Below the pieces are notes generated by a model. That model was not told where the DNA came from and did no database searches. It was given only the letters and a program-made list of their open reading frames with translations. Made by a program: the position numbers and the translations under genes. Below, in pieces: positions 55,095 through 64,000 of a stretch of DNA of 64,000 nt (position 1 is its first letter; each line of letters starts with the position of its first letter). The stretch comes from Variovorax sp. OV329 (GTDB taxonomy: Bacteria > Pseudomonadota > Gammaproteobacteria > Burkholderiales > Burkholderiaceae_C): the NCBI RefSeq assembly GCF_900114785.1, contig NZ_FOUG01000010.1, forward strand, positions 62,001 through 126,000, read 5' to 3'.

Positions 55095-55472
55095 CTACAT
55101 CGTCTGGATGATCGCCATGATGTTGCCCTCGGTGTCCTTGAACCAGGCGGCCCTGGCACCGCCGGCGGTGTAGATGGGCAGGTCGGGCGCGCGGCCGGGC
55201 ATGTCGTATTCCTCGAAAGCGACGCCCTTGTCTTTCAGCGCCGACACCTCGCGCTCGATGTCGGCCACTTCCCAGAAAGCCTGGCTGGCGGCCGAGGTGC
55301 CGGCGTTGGGGGTGGGGTAGAGGAAGCAGGCGGTACCGCCGGCGCACACGTAGGTCACGCCGCCGCCGATCTCGCGCGAGGGCCTGAACCCCAGCTTCTC
55401 TTCGTAGAAGCTGCGCGCGCGGTTCACGTCCCTGGCAGGGATGTAGGAGTACATCAGAGCGTCTTGCAACAT
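55095..55472 (-). CDS. VOC-superfamily (glyoxalase/dioxygenase-like) protein
   Basis: 125 residues from MLQDALMYSYIPARDVNRA, with GGAGA before the ATG. The single betaalphabetabetabeta pair pattern (FYEEKLGFRP, AFWEVADIEREVSALKD, AWFKDTEGNIMAI) is typical of small VOC proteins. The metal ligands of glyoxalase I are not all visible. Downstream of the paa block by 100 bases; possibly cotranscribed. Function unknown. Confidence 0.87.
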   Translation of the reverse strand: MLQDALMYSYIPARDVNRARSFYEEKLGFRPSREIGGGVTYVCAGGTACFLYPTPNAGTSAASQAFWEVADIEREVSALKDKGVAFEEYDMPGRAPDLPIYTAGGARAAWFKDTEGNIMAIIQTM

Positions 55473-55572
55473 GGCATCTCCAGCTCGTTCCAGTGAACCG
55501 GACATTCTCCCCGCGGCCACGCCGCGGCGTGCAGACCGCTCGGCGACGAGGGTCTTGCGCGCCCTGCCCTGC

Positions 55573-55881
55573 TCAGCGCACCTTGGCGACCTGCGTCAGC
55601 GGCTTGATGCTGGTGTAGTTGGGCACGTCGCTGCGGATTGCCTTGGCGTTCGGGCCGAAGGCCTCGTAGAAGGCGGTCGTCGACTCGAAATACATGTGCA
55701 CCGCCGCCACGAAGGGCGCGCGGCTGTCGGGCGCCGCGCCGCTCAGGCCCTCGTCCACCTCCGCCTTCAGCAGCGCCGCACCCAGCAGCTGCTGGCACAG
55801 CGGGATGTGCTTGTCGAGGTAGTAGTCCATGTCGAAGGTGCTGCCTTCGTCGTTGGGATAGATCACCGAGACCTTGATCAT
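55573..55881 (-). CDS. EthD-domain protein coupled to paaZ
   Basis: 102 residues: MIKVSVIYPNDEGSTFDMDYYLDKHIPL is the characteristic EthD dimeric alpha/beta-barrel start, with YYLDKHIPL. EthD-type proteins are small ferredoxin-fold accessory or isomerase-like proteins of ether and aromatic degradation. The ATG overlaps the paaZ stop codon (ATGA), so its production is tied to paaZ. Its role in phenylacetate breakdown is not known to me. Confidence 0.9.
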   Translation of the reverse strand: MIKVSVIYPNDEGSTFDMDYYLDKHIPLCQQLLGAALLKAEVDEGLSGAAPDSRAPFVAAVHMYFESTTAFYEAFGPNAKAIRSDVPNYTSIKPLTQVAKVR

Positions 55882-57950
55882 TGCGATGCTCCTGCGTTGT
55901 CGGTCGAGCCGCGCTTGGCCACCAGCGTGAGGATGTCGTAGCTGGCCACCAGTTCGCCGTGCTGGTTGGTCACTTCCACGTCCCAGGCGACCACGCCCTG
56001 GCCCACGCCGTTGGCGTCCTTGCGGTTGCGGTCGATCTTGCGCTTGCAGGTCAGGCGCGCACGGATCGTGTCGCCGATGCCCACCGGCTTGACGAAGCGC
56101 AGCGTGTCCAGCCCGTAGTTGGCCAGCACCGGGCCCGGCGCCGGCGACACGAACAGGCCCGCCGCCGCCGACAGCACGAAGTAGCCGTGCGCGATGCGCT
56201 TGCCGAAGGGCGACTCGGCGGCCGCGATCTCGTCGAAGTGCATGTAGAAGTAGTCGCCCGAGATGCCGCCGAAGGCGACGATGTCAGCCTCGCCGACGGT
56301 GCGGCGATGCGTGAGCAGCGAGTCGCCGATCTGCAGGTCTTCGAAGTGCTTGCGGAAGGGATGCAGCTCGCTCTCGTTGAGCTTGGCACCGCGCATGTAC
56401 TCGCCGGTGATGGCCGCGATCATGCTGGGCGAGCCCTGCACCGCCGTGCGCTGCAGGTAGTGCTTGACTGCGCGCACGCCGCCCAGTTCCTCGCCGCCGC
56501 CGGCGCGGCCCGGGCCGCCGTGCTTGAGCTGCGGCAAGGGCGAGCCGTGGCCGGTGGATTCGCCCGCGGCCTCGCGGTCCAGCACCAGGATGCGGCCGTG
56601 CAGCGCCGCCACCTGCGGCACCACCTTGGCGGCGGTGGCGGCGTCGCGCGTGACCAGCGTGCCCACCAGGCTGCCGCGGCCCCGCGCCGCCAGCGCCACG
56701 GCCTCCTCGATGCCGTCGTAGGGCATCAGCGTGCTCACCGGGCCGAAGGCTTCCACGTCATGCACCGCGTCATGCGTGAGCGGGTCGCGCGAGAGCAGCA
56801 GTGTGGGCGCGAAGAAGGCGCCCTCGCCCACGCCCTCACCCACCGGTGCGAAGCCGTCGCGCTCGCCGTAGACCAGCTCTGCCACCTTCATCAGCTCGGC
56901 CACCCGCTCGGCCACGTCGCTGCGCTGCGCATGCGAGGCCAGCGCGCCCATGCGCACTTCCTCGCGCGAGGGGTCGCCGATCACGGTCTTGGCCAGGCGG
57001 GCGCGCAGGCGTTCGGCCACGGCATCCAGATGTTGGCGCGGCACGATGGCGCGGCGGATGGCGGTGCACTTCTGGCCGGCCTTCACGGTCATCTCGCGCG
57101 CCACTTCCTTCACGAAGAGATCGAACTCCTCGTCGTCCGGCGTGACGTCGGGCGCGAGGATGGCGCAGTTGAGCGAGTCGGCCTCGGCATTGAAGCCGAC
57201 CGAGTTGCGCACGATGTTGGGGTTCACGCGCAGCTTCGCCGCGGTGTCGGCCGAGCCGGTGAAGGTGACGATGTCGCGCCCGTCCAGGCGGTCCAGCAGG
57301 TCGCCGGTGCTGCCGACAACCAGTTGCAGGCTGCCCTCGGGCAGGATGCCCGACTCGTTCATCAGGCGCACCAGCGCCTCGGTGAGGTAGCTGGTGGCAG
57401 TGGCCGGCTTGCCGATGCAGGGCATGCCCGCGAGGAAGCAGGGCGCGAACTTCTCCAGGAGGCCCCACACCGGGAAGTTGAAGGCATTGATGTGCACCGC
57501 CAGGCCCTGGCGCGGCACCAGGATGTGCGTGCCGGCAAAGCCGCCCTTCTTGCCCAGCGGGATGGCCGGGCCTTCGTGCACCACGTTGCCCGAGGGCAGT
57601 TCGTTGCTGCCCATGCCCGCATAGGCGACCAGGGTGCCGGCACCGCCCTCGATGTCGACCCAGCTGTCGGCTCGCGTGGCGCCGGTGTGGGCCGAGATGG
57701 CGTAGAGCTTTTCCTTGTTCTGCGCCAGGTACTTGGCCATGGCCTTCAGGCGCTCGGCGCGCTGCTGGAAGTCCAGCGCCAGCAGGGCCGGCAGGCCCTT
57801 GTCGCGCGCATGGGCCACGGCCTCGCCGAAGTCGATGGCTTCCGCATGCGTGCGGGCCACCACCTGGCCGTTGATGGCGCTGCGCAGTTCCTGCGCGGCC
57901 TCCTGGCCGATCCAGCGGCCTCCGATGTAACTCTGGAGCGTCGTCGTCAT
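55878..57950 (-). CDS. paaZ: PaaZ: oxepin-CoA hydrolase / 3-oxo-5,6-dehydrosuberyl-CoA semialdehyde dehydrogenase
   Basis: 690 residues. The N-terminal aldehyde dehydrogenase (1-520) has the catalytic Cys near 295 (AGQKCTAIRR) and the Glu-region GFNAEADSLN. The C-terminal MaoC-like R-hydratase (about 540-685) has FGGISGDYFYMHFDE and IAHGYFVLSAAAG. The bifunctional enzyme opens the oxepin ring and oxidises the aldehyde in aerobic phenylacetate degradation. It follows the Liv transporter genes by 28 bases and overlaps the EthD gene. Confidence 0.97.
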   Translation of the reverse strand: MTTTLQSYIGGRWIGQEAAQELRSAINGQVVARTHAEAIDFGEAVAHARDKGLPALLALDFQQRAERLKAMAKYLAQNKEKLYAISAHTGATRADSWVDIEGGAGTLVAYAGMGSNELPSGNVVHEGPAIPLGKKGGFAGTHILVPRQGLAVHINAFNFPVWGLLEKFAPCFLAGMPCIGKPATATSYLTEALVRLMNESGILPEGSLQLVVGSTGDLLDRLDGRDIVTFTGSADTAAKLRVNPNIVRNSVGFNAEADSLNCAILAPDVTPDDEEFDLFVKEVAREMTVKAGQKCTAIRRAIVPRQHLDAVAERLRARLAKTVIGDPSREEVRMGALASHAQRSDVAERVAELMKVAELVYGERDGFAPVGEGVGEGAFFAPTLLLSRDPLTHDAVHDVEAFGPVSTLMPYDGIEEAVALAARGRGSLVGTLVTRDAATAAKVVPQVAALHGRILVLDREAAGESTGHGSPLPQLKHGGPGRAGGGEELGGVRAVKHYLQRTAVQGSPSMIAAITGEYMRGAKLNESELHPFRKHFEDLQIGDSLLTHRRTVGEADIVAFGGISGDYFYMHFDEIAAAESPFGKRIAHGYFVLSAAAGLFVSPAPGPVLANYGLDTLRFVKPVGIGDTIRARLTCKRKIDRNRKDANGVGQGVVAWDVEVTNQHGELVASYDILTLVAKRGSTDNAGASQ

Positions 57951-57978
57951 AGCAATCCCTGGAAGAAGTAGTGATGGA

Positions 57979-58712
<734 letters not shown>

Positions 58713-58716
<4 letters not shown>

Positions 58717-60593
58717 GCCGCGACCTCCAGCGGCTCATCGACGCCGCCCAGGTAGGCGTCCAGCACCTTCGGATTGGCCTGCACCTCGGCGGGCTTGCCC
58801 TCGGCGATCACGGTGCCGAATTCGAGCACGGTGATGCGGTCGGCCAGGTTCATGACGAATTCCATGTCGTGTTCCACCACCAGGATGCCCAGGCCCTCGG
58901 CCCGCAGTTGCGACAGCAGCTCGGCCAGCGCGCGCTTCTCCAGGTGGCGCAGGCCCGCGGCCGGTTCGTCCAGCAGCAGCACCGCCGGCTGGCTGGCCAG
59001 GGCGCGCGCGATCTCGACGATGCGCTGCTGGCCCAGGGCCAGCGATGCGGACGGCGAATCGGCATGCGCACCCAGGCCGCAGCGCTCGATCTGCTTGCGG
59101 GCCTCGGCCTGCAGCGCGGCTTCTTCCGCGCGGTCCAGGCGCAGCATCGAGGCGATCCACCCGCGCTTGGCACGCAGGTGCGCGCCCAGCGCCACGTTGT
59201 CGACCACGCTGCGCGTGCCCAGCAGGCGCACGTGCTGGAAAGTGCGGCCCAGGCCCAGCGCGGCGAAGTCGCGCGCGGGCCTGGTCTGCATGGGCTGGTC
59301 CATCAGGCGCACTTCGCCTTCGGTGGGATCGTCCACGCCCGAGATCATGTTGAAGAAGGTGCTCTTGCCTGCCCCGTTGGGGCCGATGAGCGCATGGATC
59401 TCGCCGGCCTTCACCGTCATGCTCACCACGTTGTTGGCCACCAGGCCGCCGAAGCGCTTGGTCACGTCCTTGGCCTGCAGCAGCACGGTGCCCTTGGCCG
59501 GCAGCTGGCGATGCGCCAGTTCGGCCACGCGGCTGGGCGCCTTGGCCTTCTCGGGCCGCAGCAGGCGCTGGCCGATGCGCTCCAGCGCCGGCCAGATGCC
59601 GTCGGCGAAGCGCTGCAGCACCAGCAGCATCAGGAGGCCGAAGACGATCACCTCGAAGTTGCCGCTGGTGCCCAGCAGGCTGGGCAGCACGTCCTGCAGC
59701 TTTTCCTTGAGCAGCGTGATGAGCGCCGCGCCCAGCACCGCGCCCCACAGGTGGCCGGCGCCACCCACCACCGCCATGAAGAGGTACTCGATGCCGATGT
59801 TGAGGTTGAAGGGCGTGGGGTTCACGAAGCGCTGCATGTGCGCATAGAGCCAGCCCGACAGCGCCGCCATCAGCGCGGCCAGCACGAAGAGCTTGGTGCG
59901 GTGGCGCGCGGTGTCCACGCCCATCGACTCGGCCATCAGCCGGCCGCTCTTGAGCGCACGGATGGCACGGCCTTCGCGCGAATCGAGCAGGTTGTGCAGC
60001 AGCCACATGCTGGCCAGCAGCGCCGTCCAGATCAGGATGCCCAGCGCGCGCGGCGAGGCCAGCGACACGCCGCCGATGACCAGCGCCGGCACGCCGGTGA
60101 TGCCGGTCTGCCCGCCCAGGAAGTCCATGTTGCCGAACAGGTAGTAAAGGCCCAGGCCCCAGGCGATGGTGCACAGCGGCAGGTAGTGGCCCGACAGCTT
60201 CACCGTGATGGCGCCCAGCGCCCAGGCGAAGGCGAAGGTCACCGCCAGGCCCAGCGCCAGCCCGATCCACGGCACGATGGCGCTGCCCGCGAGCGGACCG
60301 AGCCAGCCGGCCGCCGTCGGCGAGGTGCCCACCCAGGCGGTGGCATAGGCGCCCATGCCGACGAAGGCGGCCTGGCCGAAGGAGGTCATGCCGCCCACGC
60401 CGGTGAGCATGGCCAGGCCCACCGCCACCAGGGCGTACAGGCCGATGTAGCTGATGACCACCACGGTGAACTCGGGCAGGAAGCCCCAGGAGACCGCCAG
60501 CGCCAGCACCGCCGCCAGCGTGAGGCCGCGGCGCGTGAGGAATCCCCGCGATGCGGGTGCGGTGTCGATGGCGGCGGATGCTTTGTTGTCCAT
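58713..60593 (-). CDS. LivM-LivG fusion: ABC transporter permease plus ATPase
   Basis: 626 residues. The N-terminal half (about 20-345) is a LivM permease with eight or so helices (GVGGMTSFGQAAFVGMGAY). The C-terminal half (about 365-620) is a LivG ATPase with Walker A GPNGAGKST, LALGQQRIVEIARAL signature region and Walker B VLLLDEPAAGL. The ATG at 60593 follows GAGGAG by 11 bases; a GTG at 60605 overlapping the livH stop is the alternative. Fusing the two keeps them in equal amounts. Confidence 0.95.
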
Positions 60594-60601
60594 GGTCGCG
60601 C

Positions 60602-61630
60602 TCACTCCTCGTCCTCCACATGGCGGCTATTCAGGGATCGCCACCAGAGGACCGGAATGATCAACGTGAAGACGAGCACTTCCTTGTAGGCACTGGCCCA
60701 GAAGGACGAGAAGGATTCGAGCTGGCCCACGAGCAGCGCACCGCCCAAGGCGAGCGGGTAGCTCGCCAGCCCGCCGACGATGGCGGCGACGAAGCCCTTG
60801 AGGCCGATCAGGAAGCCGGTGTCGTAGTAGATGGTGGTGAGGGGCGCGATGAGCAGGCCCGACACCGCGCCGATGAGCGCCGCGAGCGCGAAGCTCACGT
60901 CACCCGAGAGTTCGGTGGGCACGCCCATCAGGCGGGCGCCGACCCGGTTCATGGCGGTGGCGCGAAGCGCCTTGCCCACCATTGAACGGCCGAAGAACTG
61001 GAACATGGCGATCACCAGCACCAGCGTGACCACAATCACCACGACCGACTGGCCGGTGATCTGCAGCCCGCCGATGTCGAAGCGCGCTTCGGAGAAGGCC
61101 GGCGTGCGCGAGCCCTCGGCACCGAAGAACAGAAGGCCCAGGCCCACCAGCACGCCATGCAGCGCCACCGACACGATCAGGAGCGACAGCACCGTGGCCT
61201 GCGCCATCGGCCGGTACGCCAATCGATAGAGCAAGGGACCCAGGGGCGTGATGAGCACCAGCGTGCTGACCGCCTGCGCCGCCAGGCCCGTGGGCTTCCA
61301 CAGCAGCACCAGCGCGCAGGCCGCCAGCGGCATGGCCACGCACCACAGCAAGGCGGAGTTCCAGTCCACCGGCGCGCCGCGCTTGTAGCGCCAGGCCTCG
61401 ACCACGAGCACCGCGGCGGCCAGCGCCAGCAGCAGCCACAGCGTGGCGGGCGTCTTGCCGGCCTGCATCATCGCCATCGAGAGCGCGCCGAAGGCCACGA
61501 ATTCGCCCTGCGGGATGAAGATGACGCGGGTGACCGAGAACACCAGCACCAGGGCCAGCGCCATCAGCGCATACACGGCGCCATTCACGAGGCCGTCCTG
61601 CGCGAGCAGCAGGGCGATCTGTCCGTCCAT
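60602..61630 (-). CDS. livH: Branched-chain-amino-acid-type ABC transporter permease LivH
   Basis: 342 residues, longer than E. coli LivH (308), with about nine helices and the family start [24 protein letters not shown]. The extra length lies in a loop near residues 80-90. It forms the membrane channel with the LivM half of the fusion. It lies 68 bases downstream of livK, behind a strong stem-loop. Confidence 0.95.
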   Translation of the reverse strand: MDGQIALLLAQDGLVNGAVYALMALALVLVFSVTRVIFIPQGEFVAFGALSMAMMQAGKTPATLWLLLALAAAVLVVEAWRYKRGAPVDWNSALLWCVAMPLAACALVLLWKPTGLAAQAVSTLVLITPLGPLLYRLAYRPMAQATVLSLLIVSVALHGVLVGLGLLFFGAEGSRTPAFSEARFDIGGLQITGQSVVVIVVTLVLVIAMFQFFGRSMVGKALRATAMNRVGARLMGVPTELSGDVSFALAALIGAVSGLLIAPLTTIYYDTGFLIGLKGFVAAIVGGLASYPLALGGALLVGQLESFSSFWASAYKEVLVFTLIIPVLWWRSLNSRHVEDEE

Positions 61631-61659
61631 GAAGCTTCCAGTCGAAAAGTTGAAATGCC

Positions 61660-61691
61660 CGGCTCACGCCCGAATCGACGGGCGCGAGCCG
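61660..61691 (-). promoter_or_regulatory. Intercistronic stem-loop between livK and livH
   Basis: CGGCTC-A-CGCCCG-AATCGA-CGGGCG-C-GAGCCG: two perfect six-base stems separated by one A/C mismatch with a six-base loop. On the transcribed strand a U-containing stretch follows (CATTTCAACTTTTCG). Such elements between binding-protein and permease genes commonly act as partial terminators or 3'-end stabilisers, raising binding protein over permease. Confidence 0.6.
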
Positions 61692-61698
61692 CGATGGC

Positions 61699-62850
61699 TC
61701 AGGGCTGGTATTTCCAGGTGCCGTTCTCGATCTTGACCATCACGCGGCCGCGCTGGTCCAGGCCCAGGTGGTCGGTCGGCGACATGGTGAAGATGCCGTG
61801 GGCGCCGGGCAGCTCGTGGATCTTCTCCAGCGCATCGCGCAGCGCTGCGCGGAACTCGGGCGTGCCCGGCTGCGCGGTCTTCAGCGCGACGGGCACGGCG
61901 GCGGCCATCAGCAGGCCCGCATCCCAGGCGTGGGCGCCGAAGGTGGAGACGCTGTTCTTGCCATGCGCCGCTTCATACGCCGCGATGTAGGCCTGGGCGC
62001 TCTTGCGCACCGGGTTGGAGGTGGGCAGCTGCTCGGCCACCAGCACCGGGCCGGCGGGCAGGAAGGTGCCTTCCACGTCCTTGCCGCCCACGCGCAGGAA
62101 GTCGGCATTGGCCACGCCGTGGGTCTGGTACATCTTGCCGGCGTAGCCGCGCTCCTTGAGCGTCTTCTGGGGCAGCGCGGCCGGGGTGCCCGAGCCGGCC
62201 ACCAGGATCGCGTCGGGCTTGGCCGACATCAGCTTGAGCACCTGGCCGGTGACCGAGGTGTCGGTGCGGCCGAAGCGCTCGTTGGCGATGATCTTCAGGC
62301 CCTTGAGCTCGGCGGCCTTGGTGAATTCCTGGAACCAGCCTTCGCCATAGGCGTCGGAGAAGCCGATGAAGCCGACCGTCTTCACGCCCGTCTTGCCCAT
62401 GTGCTCGGCAATGGCCAGCGACATCATGATGTCGTTCTGCGGCGTCTTGAAGATCCACTTGCGCTTGTCGTCCATGGGTTCGACGATGCGCGCCGAGGCG
62501 GCCATCGAGATCATCGGCACCTTGGCTTCGGACGCCACGTCGATCATGGCCAGCGATGCTGGCGTGACGGTGGAGCCCAGCACCACGTCGACCTTGCTGT
62601 CGGCAATCAGCTTGCGGGTATTGGAGACGGCCGCCGTGGTGTCCGACGCATCATCGAGCACCACGTAGTTGATCTTCTGGCCCGCGATGGTCTTGGGCAT
62701 CAGCGCGATGGTGTTCTTCTCGGGAATGCCCAGCGAGGCGGCCGGGCCGGTGGCCGAGAGCGTGACACCGACGTTGATGTCCGCCTGTGCCGCGACGGCG
62801 AGCGACAGCAGGCTGGCCAGCGCCAGGATCTTCTTCTTGAACGACTTCAT
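61699..62850 (-). CDS. Branched-chain-amino-acid-type periplasmic substrate-binding protein LivK
   Basis: 383 residues. The Sec signal peptide (MKSFKKKILALASLLSLAVA, cleavage near AQA-D) is followed by a type I periplasmic-binding fold (GVTLSATGPAASLGIPEKN). GGAGA precedes the ATG. Linkage to paaE and paaZ suggests phenylacetate or another aryl carboxylate as ligand, but the Liv family also binds amino acids, amides and urea, so specificity is open. Confidence 0.94.
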   Translation of the reverse strand: MKSFKKKILALASLLSLAVAAQADINVGVTLSATGPAASLGIPEKNTIALMPKTIAGQKINYVVLDDASDTTAAVSNTRKLIADSKVDVVLGSTVTPASLAMIDVASEAKVPMISMAASARIVEPMDDKRKWIFKTPQNDIMMSLAIAEHMGKTGVKTVGFIGFSDAYGEGWFQEFTKAAELKGLKIIANERFGRTDTSVTGQVLKLMSAKPDAILVAGSGTPAALPQKTLKERGYAGKMYQTHGVANADFLRVGGKDVEGTFLPAGPVLVAEQLPTSNPVRKSAQAYIAAYEAAHGKNSVSTFGAHAWDAGLLMAAAVPVALKTAQPGTPEFRAALRDALEKIHELPGAHGIFTMSPTDHLGLDQRGRVMVKIENGTWKYQP

Positions 62851-62956
62851 TCTCTTGTCTCCAGGTTGAAAGGAAATTCGGGTTGTTAGTGGACTGTCTT
62901 CGGAGCGGCGCCGTCATCGGGATGTTCCCCACGCACGCTCCATCGCGGGAAAACGC

Positions 62957-64000
62957 CTAGCGCTCGTCGAAAGAAAGCACCACGCGCTCGGTGAGCGGGT
63001 GGGCCTGGCAGGTCAGCACGAAGCCGGCTGCCACTTCCTTCTTGTCGAGCGCGAAGTTGCGCTCCATGCGCACCTCGCCCTCCACCACCTTGGCGCGGCA
63101 GGTGCCGCAGACACCGGAGGTGCAGGAGTACGGCACCTCCATGCCGGCGGCCGATGCCGCATCCAGGATGCTGGGCTGCTGCTTGGTGAAGGAGATCTCG
63201 CGCGACAGGCCGTCGCGGATGATGACAATGCGCGCCGTCTCCGCATCGCCGGGCTTGGCCTCGTGCACCACGGCGCCGACGGCCTCGCCAGCGCCGGCCG
63301 CCGGCAGGGCAACGCCGAAGCGCTCGATGTGGATGCGCTCTTCCGGCACGCCGGCCGCCAGCAGCGCCGCCTCGGCCTCGTCATTCATCTGGAAGGGGCC
63401 GCAGACGTAGACATGGTCGATCTCGCCTGCCGGCACCACGCTTTTCAGGAACTCGCCGATCTTCTCGCGGTTCATCACGCCGTGGTTGAGGGGCGCGTCG
63501 GTGTGCTCGTCGGAGAACACGTGCTGCAGCACCAAGCGCGTCATGTAGCGGTTCTTCAGGTCCTCGATCTCTTCCTTGAACATCGTGGACTGCAGCAGCC
63601 GGTTGCCGTAGATCAGGGTGAAGCGGCTGTTCGGCTCGCGCGCCAGCACCGTCTTCATGATCGACAGGATGGGCGTGATGCCGCTGCCGCCGGCGATGCC
63701 GACGTGATGGCGTTTCGCCTGGGGGTCCAGCGGCACGAAGAAGCGGCCCTGCGGCGCCATCACGCTGACGGTGTCGCCAGGCTTCAGGTGCTCGTTGATC
63801 CAGTTGGAGAACACGCCGCCGCGTACCTTGCGCACGCCCACGCGCAGCTCGCCGTCGTCGACGCCGGCGCAGATGGAGTAGGAACGGCGCAGGTCCTGGC
63901 CGTCGATGTCGGTGCGCAGGGTGAGGTACTGGCCCTGGGTGAAGCCGAAGACTTCGCGCAGGTCGGCGGGCACGTCGAAGGAGACGACGACCGCTTCCTG
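62957..64000 (-). CDS. paaE: Phenylacetyl-CoA 1,2-epoxidase reductase subunit PaaE (N-terminus off the right edge)
   Basis: 347 residues visible, open to the right edge; full-length PaaE is about 355-360, so only some 10-15 residues are missing. FAD-binding RRSYSICAG, NAD-binding GGSGITPILSIMKT, and the C-terminal plant-type 2Fe-2S loop CTSGVCGTC with the fourth Cys in FVLTCQAHP are intact. It passes electrons from NADPH to the PaaABCD oxygenase. The other epoxidase genes presumably lie to the right. 106 bases separate it from livK. Confidence 0.96.
   Translation of the reverse strand, partial: QEAVVVSFDVPADLREVFGFTQGQYLTLRTDIDGQDLRRSYSICAGVDDGELRVGVRKVRGGVFSNWINEHLKPGDTVSVMAPQGRFFVPLDPQAKRHHVGIAGGSGITPILSIMKTVLAREPNSRFTLIYGNRLLQSTMFKEEIEDLKNRYMTRLVLQHVFSDEHTDAPLNHGVMNREKIGEFLKSVVPAGEIDHVYVCGPFQMNDEAEAALLAAGVPEERIHIERFGVALPAAGAGEAVGAVVHEAKPGDAETARIVIIRDGLSREISFTKQQPSILDAASAAGMEVPYSCTSGVCGTCRAKVVEGEVRMERNFALDKKEVAAGFVLTCQAHPLTERVVLSFDER

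Noticed and set aside
55881..57971. Long plus-strand frame antisense to paaZ
   Set aside because: Shadow of paaZ; no recognisable domain and biased composition.

Overview
The window is very GC-rich, densely coded and uses overlapping ATGA start/stop junctions throughout. Gene families and synteny (Bug/Tct transporters, Gram-negative porin-4 type porin, NodT-type efflux lipoprotein, rpfE-recJ, HupE/UreJ inside the urease operon, Liv transporter next to paa genes) point to a metabolically versatile soil or water betaproteobacterium of the order Burkholderiales, most likely family Comamonadaceae (Variovorax-like). The genus is an inference. I saw no rRNA, tRNA, CRISPR, insertion sequence or prophage. 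No gene-free stretch exceeds about 300 bases.

Layout. 1-7.1 kb: a partial quinone oxidoreductase, a secreted alpha/beta-hydrolase lipoprotein, then a leftward operon (Bug solute-binding protein, gamma-glutamyltransferase-like enzyme, EamA exporter, atypical SDR) with a divergent LysR gene. 8.1-12.9 kb: tctBA, and a spermidine-synthase-like gene coupled to an orphan GspE/PilB-type ATPase. 13.1-19.6 kb: a small MscS channel, an 11-residue-repeat periplasmic protein, a TatD nuclease, and a protease-MoxR-DUF58-VWA operon. 19.6-25.2 kb: lolCD divergent from rpfE-recJ-mliC-like genes. 25.2-28 kb: a hydroxyisobutyrate-dehydrogenase-type enzyme, an outer-membrane-like protein and a LuxR-type response regulator.

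28-36.8 kb is the most striking block. A 1,150-residue protein fuses an NCS1 purine/cytosine/allantoin-type permease, a Cys-rich knuckle, a histidine kinase and a receiver domain. It overlaps its response-regulator gene and is divergent from the urease operon ureA-ureJ-ureB-ureC-ureE-ureF-ureG. The usual ureD is absent, and an AbrB-type regulator gene lies antisense between ureC and ureE. The arrangement suggests a sensor of nitrogenous bases or ureides that controls urease, which is the end step of their catabolism.

36.8-41.5 kb is visibly AT-richer: a zinc-ribbon/class III cyclase/AAA/TPR protein, a methyltransferase and an unrecognised protein. 41.5-44.9 kb is aromatic amino acid catabolism: an Lrp regulator divergent from hpd-phhA and a dihydropteridine-reductase-like SDR. 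45.3-51.7 kb is an RND efflux operon whose adaptor protein carries a C-terminal OmpA-like domain. A porin, small genes, a TetR regulator and a thioesterase follow. 55-64 kb is a leftward phenylacetate block (paaE, livKHM-GF, paaZ, EthD-like gene) in which a Liv-type ABC transporter sits between the epoxidase reductase and the ring-opening enzyme, suggesting uptake of phenylacetate or a related aromatic acid.
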